Assembly: GCA_964036155.1 (NCBI GenBank)
Contig: OZ038423.1
Coordinates: 56,869,249 to 56,933,248 of the forward strand
Origin: Diploscapter coronatus
Lineage: Eukaryota > Nematoda > Chromadorea > Rhabditida > Rhabditidae
Length of the DNA: 64,000 nt
Reading direction: 5' to 3'
Shown here piece by piece: positions 55,701 through 64,000 of this stretch (positions are counted from its first letter, which is position 1; every line of letters starts with the position of its first letter). The notes under the pieces were generated by a model, which worked only from the letters and a program-made list of their open reading frames with translations, had not been told where the DNA came from and made no database searches. The position numbers were made by a program, and so were the translations under genes.

Positions 55701-58695
55701 TTGATAAGCATCTTTGATGTCAAGCGTACAAAATTATCGCTTCTCATTTTTTATGCTTTGTTTCTGGAGTTTCGGATGTAAAATCCCGTATTTAATCGAT
55801 TATTTTCCTAAATTAAGATCAAAATGATCAGCTTCATAATTAGCACTTTCTCCACCCATTAATATTCTTATCAACCTTCTTTTATTCGCGTTTTATTGCA
55901 TTTTGGCGCTAAGCCCTCCCAGAGAGCCGTCAAATAATGGCGATTAGTTGATTAGACTTTTCAACCGTTCAGAGCGTTACTTGATTCCCCGTTCATTAGT
56001 CGATAAATATCAGTTTTGAAAATTGTGACTAGGAATATTTTTCTCCCAAACTAAAAACTCTTTTAAAAATTTATTTTTACTTAACCATGCTCTTTATTCT
56101 GTTGTGTAAACTTGTAAACCTTTGTGTAAGCAGATTACTCTACCTAAACATGAGAATAAGCGCGCGTTGTTTACCTTTCAAAAATTCTTATGCATGGAAA
56201 AGAATAGTAAGCCTGGAAATGATATGTTTCACGATTTGTCGATATTCAGACATTTTCTCTTCATTTGAATTCTGTCTGCTGCTTTCTATAATAACCAATA
56301 ACAAAAAACCAATGCTTTAAAGAAAAATTGAATTGAAAATGAAAACTCAACTGTACTTTTCAATTCTTTTGCAAACTTTCAAAAGCATTCACGTGATTGC
56401 ATTTTGTTGTTGTTTTCTTTCGGATTTCCTTTGCAAATTTGGTTAAGATTTGGGTTTTGCTGACCCTCCCGTGATTCATTGCAGTATCTTTTTGGCTAGA
56501 AGAAAACTAAAAAGCATTGGCTTTCTAAATTTTCAGAATTCGTATCATTTCAATTCCAGACATTTCTTTTTGATGCCTAGGTTCTAAAATTAGAATCTGG
56601 AAACTTAGGTTAGATAAAAATCTTATTTTCGTTACTTCCCAATTCCATATCCTTTACTTGCCTATCAGTTTTTTTTCCTGAATTATCCAGGTAATCTTTT
56701 CCTCCTGAGGAAATAGTGAGTTCAAGTGTTTTCTGCTGTTTTTGCCTAGGCAAACAGATCGCCCCGCGCCATTGACTCATTTACTATGCGAGGAGGGGAA
56801 ATGCGATACCACATTTTTGGGATTTTTTGGATTAGATAGACGCAGGGAATGTTTGCGTTGCCATTTCTATGTTTCAAAAATACCTCAATCTTCTTTCCTT
56901 TCTATAATAATCTCGAAATCATGTTTAATTTGCACTATTTTAAGTTGAGAATTCAAAATACTTGTCTCCTAGTTTCATTGCGTCTTAGGCATATAACAAT
57001 TTAGCAGAAAATACTCGTTTCTCTGAAGAAAAAAACTAACTACCTGTCCATCGGTGGCTTTTTGATCCTCAATAACGTGAAATTGTAGGTGCAAAATCAT
57101 CTCTTCCGGTTGCAATGTTTATCGTTTTCTCTGTGTCGAAAGGCGGTGATATTTCCATGTTTCGGGTTCTACTATTTCCATTTTCGTCTTTCCTTTCTTC
57201 ACTGCGCGCTTCTTATTGTATTCTCTTTTGCCTATGTAAACACATCATTTGCGGGCGCGCTTTTCTTTTCGGTCCTCTTGATTTCTCATGCTCTCTACAT
57301 ACTTTTACCTATCTATTTTCTTTACTTATAGTTAAAATTTGCCAACGGCAAAAATGACAGACCTACGCACACACGTGTGGTTGGGAAATCAGTGCTGCTT
57401 AGCACTGTTTTGCGGGAGAAGCCGAAGAAATTAGAGATTGGGTAGAGAAGAAAAGAGAGAGCAAAAAGTTTGCCCGGCTTGTGAAGGGCGCTTCAAGAAA
57501 ACAGTCCTGCGTCGTACAAGAGCATCCCTTGTTTTCATATAAATCATGTGTTGCAAAACACATTGTCATTTGACTCTGGTGAATCAGCTATCTTGAACCT
57601 CTTGGCAAAAATCTCTCCTTGAGCTTGCTCAATATTTTTTATATGATAAAGAAGGACAATTTTAAACTGTCTTGATAGAATACTATCTACAAAGTTAGTT
57701 TAGGAAGAGTTCTCAAGTCAAGGCTGTCACTCGAAACATCTGAGCTTCTCTATTCCGTTTTATCTTTTCTTTTTCTGAACGTCCAGTATGAAACTCCTCT
57801 ATATTCCTCAAAATAGTTGCACATTTCGCAATTATTCCTGCTCAATTTAATTAATTGAATTATCACTTAACTTTCCTCAGCTATGAACCATAGTTTTTCA
57901 ACTACAAACCAGGAATTTCCCGTGCTCATATTCCCGACTTTTATGCCATTCACGCCCTTCGGCTATAAAACGACGTTTTATTTGAGAGTTTTGGAGCACA
58001 CCCTTTGTGATTTGGCAGGAAATTGTGACGATTTAATTTCACTACGAGTTTTTCCGATCAAGTAAATTTTTCCTTCCATCCTGGAAAATGCCATTATGGC
58101 AAGCAACTTCGGCATCGGTAATGTCTAATTAACGGTTTTTGATGACGATCTTTGTGACCGCTCCCTGAACTGGTTTCAACGTGTTCTTGCATATTGCGTA
58201 CTGACCTTTCATCTTACTGCATAGGACCAATCTAAATTTTAAAAATCCACCAAATGTGATCATATTTATCATAATTTAAATCAAAATCTGGATTCTAATT
58301 TTTATGACTTGATCTCTAGAAACTTCTGAGTCATCCTAAAATTTCCACTCATAATTTGCAGATTTAATTCAACTTTCTTCTTTCCCAATTAGACTCTAAT
58401 TATTTCATTAGTTCATTGTTTTATTGTTCTTTCTTCCGCTTATCGGCATTTATTAGCTCGCCCATCGTAAAACGCGCTTTGCAACACACTTTGCCGTACT
58501 GGAGTCGGAGGTTTCTTTGAATTTTTCATTGTTCGACAATTTTACGATCCCTGTGGTGAAAAGTTGCACTGTTAGATTCAGAAGGAACCGAAAACTCCTC
58601 AATTCTTGATTGTTCATCTTATCCCAAAGAGTTTTTCACTCTTACTAATTTCGCTGTTTTTAGTCATTTTGATTTTTCGAAGAATTTATTTTTCA
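49738..58695. other. Long gene-free region, pyrimidine-rich on the plus strand
   Basis: No coding exon or recognisable domain. From about 50.5 to 58 kb the plus strand is rich in TTCT/CTTT runs, giving Phe/Ser/Leu/Cys-rich open frames that I judge compositional. It may be the 5' regulatory region or a long first intron of the SBSPON-like gene that follows. One hairpin repeat is listed separately. Confidence 0.45.
54906..55006. repeat. Imperfect 101-nt hairpin
   Basis: The outer arms 54906-54921 and 54991-55006 (TGAAGACCATCAACTT against TGAAGATCATCAAGTC when complemented) pair with about three mismatches. The inner arms GTAAAATAGG (about 54938-54947) and CTATTTTAC (about 54967-54975) also pair. 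This could be a pre-miRNA-like fold or a decayed MITE. Confidence 0.4.
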
Positions 58696-58704
58696 GATGT
58701 CGTG

Positions 58705-61005
58705 ATGCAATTGCAAGTTTGTGGTTTTTGGCCGGTCGCACTCCTACTTCTACTGGCGACGTCGTCATCCGTGCCTCCGACCGAAGCGGGCTGTGCGGCC
58801 ACCAAAATGTGCTGTCGCGGAAGGAACAACACTTGTAAGGTGCGTATTTTCAAGAGAAAAACTTGAAAATCTCAAACTTTATTGCCTTAAAATACGATGA
58901 AAAATATTATACCCGCACATCATCTCGCATAACCTAAGGCTTCCAAGCTTTCTTTAAAAATCTCCTAAAATCAATATTTTTCTTCAGACGATCGATTCTG
59001 GACTGCCATTCCCACAATTCCTAAAGGAGTATGGAGGGTATTCAAATTCTTTTTTCTGGAAGAAAAGTAATTTTCAAAAATTCAGCCCCTCAAAATGGCA
59101 GCCTTCCCACATATTCGCGGAACACCCTACTCCGTACTACGAATCATCAGGCGATGGGTATCAAATGGTCTATCCGGATGTGAGCCAAAATGATCATCCA
59201 GGAAAATATCTAAAAAAAATTCAGGTCTACGATGAGACGGAGCACGAGAGGATAGGCAAGTTGATACTACCGGACATCATCGAGATGGAGGGCTCTGGCG
59301 GAGAGCATCTGTACGACAAATATGGTTTGGAAGAATGTCAGCTGCAATATCAAGCTCCTGGCATTTTAGGACCCTACCACAGTAGTGCAGAAGCATCCAC
59401 GACCCAGACATCGCCAGTGCAGACGATAAAGCAATTCATCTTCGGTCGAAAAGAGCCCCAGAGCGAAGAGCCAGAGGAAATCTCTCGGTACTCGACTCGA
59501 CCCAAGCATCTTTTGATACGGTTGGAGTTATCGCTTTCTAACGTTTTTTTCGGCAAAACTTGAAATGGTTTCATTTTAGATGAAAGTGTAAGTGAAATAT
59601 TTGATCTTTTGAAGTGTGGCTTGAATTTTCCTTGAAGGATGTCCTTGCATAGTTTTCGCGTGTTCTGTTTGACTGATTTTCTTGTTTTGGTTTTGGCGCA
59701 GATTGTAAATTTCAACGTTTCAGTGTCATTTATGCAATTTAACAGGCAGGAGAAACTGCTAGAGATTTATACGATTTGCGCGTGATTCACACGTACGCGC
59801 TTTCCTGCGTCTATTTACAATGAGATCATTCATCAACTTTTCGTTCGTTTCAATGCCGTGAGAACGTGTCGAAAAACAACATTTGACAATTAGAAATTAG
59901 ATTTGGAGTGCAGATTTCGATCCCTGCATTGAAAGAAATAAAAAAGGAAAATTGTCTTTAGATACTCGGTACTTTCCCAGCACTTACCTTTGACAATCTC
60001 AACAACGCCGATCCATTCAACTTCATCACCAGAGTTCGTCTTTCTTGAGGTTCAAGAGTTCTCATTCCCTCAAGAAGAGAAGAAATTCAGGCAATACCCA
60101 TGGACTGCTACTGCGACGAAGCTTGTATCGCTCTAGGGGACTGTTGTTCAGATTACACCTATTCGTGTCCACGTAAGAGAAAATACCATTATTTCGGGAA
60201 CTCTCGACAATTTCAGTAAAAGACTGCCGAGTCTCTTCCTGGAGCCATTGGAGTGGTTGTCAGCCTGATAAGGGCATTTGCGGAATTGGAGTCAGGCAAA
60301 GGTTCTCCAAATTTGCCTTTCCTAAAAATTCCAAGATGAACCTTCAGAGTCCGTCACGTGACTCAACAGCCGTGTGGGGGTGGTCGTTCGTGCCCGCCGC
60401 TGAAGGAAATGAGCACCTGCTTCGTGGAGTGTCCCAGGATGCGGACGAAGAATCTCACGGAAGAAGGCTAGTTTGGAGAAAGACTCTTAAAACTAAAAGA
60501 AATGGTTTTTAGACATCACCACCGTCGCTCTTCTTCTGGACTACAAATTTAACTCTACCAGATCGAAGACGGCTCGTAATAACGTGTACTGGGACCTGCC
60601 AGATGTCGCCGAGAAGATGTCGAAGGCCATGTAGTCAGTGTTTTCCTGGGAAAAATTCCAACTACGAATTTCAGCTACTGCGTTCACTACCAAATCACCT
60701 GGCTGAACCGGAACTGTATCCAGAAGGAGTGGAAGGAGAAGTTGAAAGCTGGTGAAGTCATCTGCGCAGAGTGCCAACCTGAAGCGACGTTGCACAGGAA
60801 GAATGGACGGTACATCCAATCGTCCCTGAAAACAGTCTATTGCTTAAATTAAAGATGCGCATCCGACCTTGAAGACGGCGAGGAGGGCTTTTGGAAGTTG
60901 ATAGGACCAAAGTCTTGCAACGGAATTTGGATTCGCCAAACTCGAACGGACGATTGCCGATGTCATGTCAACTACCCTGAAAAGAGCCCGTTCCTGCTGG
61001 TCTGA
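58705..61005 (+). CDS. SBSPON-like secreted protein (somatomedin-B and thrombospondin type 1)
   Basis: Exons: 58705-58839, 58988-59037, 59086 to about 59520, about 60057-60172, 60217-60301, 60348-60466, 60513-60630, 60675-60809, 60855-61005. A signal peptide (LLLLLATSSS) precedes the first half of a somatomedin-B module (GCAATKMCCRGRNNTC). Its second half (CYCDEACIALGDCCSDYTYSC) follows only after about 170 inserted residues. Next come a thrombospondin type 1 start (SSWSHWSGC...CGGGRSCPP) and the conserved C-terminal domain (YCVHYQITWLNRNC...VICAECQPEA...CRCH). This order matches vertebrate SBSPON/RPESP, an extracellular matrix protein. The start is the ATG 9 nt after a TTTTTCAG acceptor, which suggests trans-splicing. 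The exon 3 to exon 4 junction is uncertain: donors at 59487 or 59520 both fit an acceptor at 60056. The intron after 60466 is GC-AG. Confidence 0.82.
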
Positions 61006-61858
61006 TCATCTAAAATTTAACCTGATGAATCTCAATGTCGGTATAAGATGGTGCTACCTAGTTCATTATATTGAAGAGGGAAGGTCGGACTTTTAATTCT
61101 TTAGAAGTTAGCATAAATTCCGACCTATCCAAGAATGTTCTAATCCCAATTGAAGAATCTTGCCTTGTCTCACCAGACAGTATTCCAATTTGCCAGCTGT
61201 TGATTAGGTAACGCGCCGAGTGCCAATAGTGCCACGCTTTCCGGTTTGCAGAGTCCTGTAGAAATCGTGCAAATCTTGTTGCAGAATAGTCATTATCGAT
61301 TTTTACAGTACGCTTCACGCAAAATTTGTTATTTCTAGAATTTCCCATCGTTCTACTTACATTTTAGACGAAGAAGAAGGTTACTTATTCGATCGCTTTA
61401 CTTATCAGTGGCCGTATTTAGAAGGTTTTCTTTTGCGAGTATTTTTGAAGTTTCTGAATACGGAAACAGCTGTTTTGACTAATTGATTACGGGTAAATTG
61501 CTGACAATTTTGTGCATGTTTAGTTTATGCGCAAATCCAACATTTTCCATGTGCACTACCGCATAATTTACCATTTTCATACAACTTTATAAGTTCGCAG
61601 CCAAGCTGCTAAACTTGACAAATTTGCATACATCTTTCTTCTGTTCTTCCCAAAATGACTGCCTTCTGCAGATGTCTCCATTTCATCAATTCAGGCGCGT
61701 TTTGCCAATGTCTTTGTCCAAAATTCACTCTTTCAAACGTTAGCTGTTGATATCCGAATTCATGAATGCTTTGTTACCATTTAGTAATTTCTTTTGTTAC
61801 CATTATTTATGTTGCTCATAATAAATAGTGCACTTTTGGATTTCGAATTCCCGAACTT
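61006..61858. other. 3' flank of the SBSPON-like gene
   Basis: No gene recognised. It should contain the 3' UTR of the upstream plus-strand gene. The minus-strand frame of 96 codons at 61058-61348 has no motif or splice support. Confidence 0.45.
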
Positions 61859-62056
61859 TTTATTGATGCCCTTCGAGATTGGTGTCGCCCAAGATGCGGT
61901 GATTGGTGTGTGGTAGATGGGATGGGGATGGGAGGTGTCCCGCAAATGGGTCGTGCAATGGTAGAGAATCGCTGCGGCAACTCAGGCGGAAGCTACCAAA
62001 ATGGGCGTGTTCGGGGGTATCGCGTCGAGCTGATTTGCAGGCTTTCAAATTTTAGG
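61859..62056 (-). other. Possible terminal exon and 3' UTR of an unknown minus-strand gene
   Basis: This patch is clearly GC-richer than its surroundings and ends with AATAAA on the minus strand (61859-61864). One reading after a TTTGAAAG acceptor at about 62045 gives PANQLDAIPPNTPILVASA and a stop, followed by a UTR of about 130 nt. Other frames stay open longer. I recognise no family, and any upstream exons would lie to the right, partly outside the window. Confidence 0.22.
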
Positions 62057-63569
62057 ATGATCTTGTTCCGGTCTCTTCGATCTGTCACCAAGGATTTGGA
62101 AAGAAACTGGTGACAAATACAAGCTACTATTTCGAACTACACGAAAATCAACCCGACTAGAACGACACTGTCGAATGGTGGTGATACGAGTGGGGATGAT
62201 AAGTGGGAGAGATCAGGGCAGAGGACGAAGCCGAGTAGGTAATGGGGAAACATTATCGATCTAAAAGAGTGACGATAAAAAATTGTCGATAAAATGTAAG
62301 CTAATTTTTCTCAATTCATCATAGAACACTCCAAAACTTATCATTTCTTCTTTACTGGAAGATGCACAAATCTAAAGAACGCTAAATTTTCGCTTCTAAC
62401 TTTTCTTCCAGAAAACGTTGATATCTAAATCAAGAATTTTGCAACCATTTACGCAATTCGCTTTTTCTAAGCCAAATATAATTTGACAAATCATTCGGTC
62501 TAAATGTAATCGCCTTATGGGAACGAAATGCGAGGACACGCATCGCTTTCTTCGTTACCCCTTGATAATTCTCAATTATGATGAGTGCACCCTCCTTATT
62601 TTTATCGCTTTCTTATCATCCATAAATAACTTTTTCTCGAGGTAAAATTTACCGCGATGCTCAAAAATACTGCTGAAAAACAGTCTATGAAAGAAACTTC
62701 GGGAGCTTATTTATCAACGCCAAATAATCGCATAAAATTGGCAGATGGAGCGGCTCCTGGGTAAAATTTCGACACTCAGGTACTTCGTCCTATCTTTCAG
62801 ACAATAGATAACAAAGACAGAGTTCTCAGTAGAATGAAGTTTTGCCTGTCTTGACGCAAGAAGCCTCGAAAGCTTCGCAAATCGACCGAAATTTTGCCCC
62901 GACCTGACGATGGGAATTTAATAGTTTGATAAGCGCTAAGAATATAAGATCATCGCTTCACGAACAAATTCGTTGTTATCACGAAAATTTACAAGTTTCT
63001 GCGTACGTGTTAACCGATTTTTCAAACTAGACCTAACAATTCTATTTTACCGTGTTCTAATTTTAGTATCCCTTGGAAATACTTATATTTTTCTGTATCA
63101 AAATAGTGCACTTTTAAAATTGACAATATTTTTATCTTTCAAAGGCTGTCCTTGACAAAATTATCAAAAACTTTGATATATTATTAGTGTGCACCAGCAC
63201 CTAAGGCAGATCATTTTTATTTGTTCTTGTTTACGAATTTTACGACGATTTTATGTTGAGTGTGTCAAAATAGTTCGAGCTAAAAATTGGACGGAAATTT
63301 CTAAAAATAGCTCTTGCTCTGATAAAACTATGCATAAAAAGTCCATGTGATTCAACCATTCGATTCCTCGAATATTCTGGCACCAAACTTTCAAATTCCA
63401 CAGCAGCAATTTGATTGCGTTCATGAATTTTCTACCGTTTTAATCGGTATCTTTTATCAATCACTCTATAAAATGAGCCCCGTGAATGAATGTATTGAAA
63501 ATATGTCGTCATGCATCGATTTCAATATAAAAATATTGCGCAAAAACTCCATTTATTGAAGGGCTATTT
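62057..63569. other. No feature recognised
   Basis: AT-rich and gene-poor. A GC-richer patch at about 62160-62260 might belong to the same unknown minus-strand gene, but no exon can be defined. Confidence 0.4.
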
Positions 63570-63699
63570 GGAAACCGCGAGATCACGAGACACGAGACAT
63601 AAACGAAATGGTATAGAGTTAGGGTAGGGTATGGGATGGTAGGTTTTCTTTTTTCACACTATTTTTCAATGTCTCGTGTCTCATGGTCTCACGGTTTAC
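63570..63699. repeat. Inverted repeat with 31-bp arms
   Basis: Arm 63570-63600 (GGAAACCGCGAGATCACGAG...) is complementary to arm 63669-63699 (...GGTCTCACGGTTTAC) with about four mismatches and a 68-nt loop that contains GGGTAGGG. The GAGACACGAGACAT word at the inner edge is perfect in both arms. It resembles small nematode palindromic elements. No target-site duplication was recognised. Confidence 0.6.
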
Positions 63700-64000
63700 A
63701 AGTTTGCCTATTGAAACATTTTCGAACGTATCTACGCCGTGAATAAAAACATCACAACAAAAAATGTATGCACTCTTTTGAATAAATTTTTCCGTGTTTG
63801 ATATTTTCCATTCTGCCATTATATTTGTGCGTCTTAATATCAAGAGCATTGCTACCTTTTATTATTCGTTAGATCCATTCATACCTTCTTCAGATGACTT
63901 TTTACCTAAAACTTCTGAAAATTATCAGATTTCATGCTTTCAGAATGCGAATCTTTCATTGCGTTGCTTTTCAGGGGCTGTGATTTCTGTACTTTTCATG

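Noticed and set aside
1..64000. CRISPR arrays, rRNA or prokaryotic operons
   Set aside because: None seen; gene structure is eukaryotic throughout.

Overview
The window looks like nuclear DNA of a nematode. It is AT-rich, its introns are short with TTTCAG or TTTTAG acceptors, intergenic space is long, and the recognisable genes are animal genes whose closest remembered matches are nematode proteins (an EMB-9-like collagen IV alpha1 chain and an MSI-1-like Musashi). The very dense introns (about 74 exons in one collagen gene) do not resemble Caenorhabditis. A basal (enoplean) nematode is possible, but that is a guess.

Layout. (1) 1.3-2.1 kb, minus: a 98-residue SMIM14-like small membrane protein. 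(2) 5.3-6.6 kb, plus: rsu-1, a leucine-rich-repeat Ras-suppressor/IPP-complex protein, complete in 6 exons. (3) 7.6-23.6 kb, minus: a complete collagen IV alpha1-type gene, from signal peptide and 7S region through a long Gly-X-Y helix to the NC1 domain; 74 exons and 1,445 codons by my tally. (4) 12,181-16,180, inside collagen intron 44: a transposon of exactly 4,000 bp with two 494-bp terminal inverted repeats that match at every base I compared. It carries an intact 9-exon pogo-like transposase (537 aa) and a nested 173-bp palindrome. (5) 27.3-34.1 kb, minus: msi-1 (Musashi, two RRMs), 12 exons, 332 aa. (6) 34-48 kb: long non-coding stretch with promoter-like GC-richer islands, purine-rich on the plus strand. 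(7) 48.5-49.7 kb, plus: a dead F-box/kelch gene. (8) 50-58.7 kb: non-coding, pyrimidine-rich on the plus strand. (9) 58.7-61.0 kb, plus: a secreted SBSPON-like protein (somatomedin-B plus thrombospondin type 1) with a long insertion inside the somatomedin-B module. (10) 61-64 kb: a possible terminal exon of a minus-strand gene and a hairpin repeat.

Most striking signal. The collagen gene has many introns that break the GT-AG rule. Fifteen of 73 begin with AT (usually ATAAG directly after CCAG); ten of these end in AA, two in AC and three in AG. Two further introns read GT-AT and TT-AT. The Gly-X-Y periodicity fixes these junctions to the base, and in ten of the fifteen I found no nearby in-frame GT donor. 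The other genes in the window use GT-AG, with one GC-AG. One other collagen intron (69 nt) is almost entirely a 23-bp-stem hairpin, like a mirtron.

The genes do not form an operon. Collagen IV (basement membrane), RSU-1 (integrin adhesion) and the SBSPON-like matrix protein share a cell-matrix theme, but nothing in the sequence shows a functional link.
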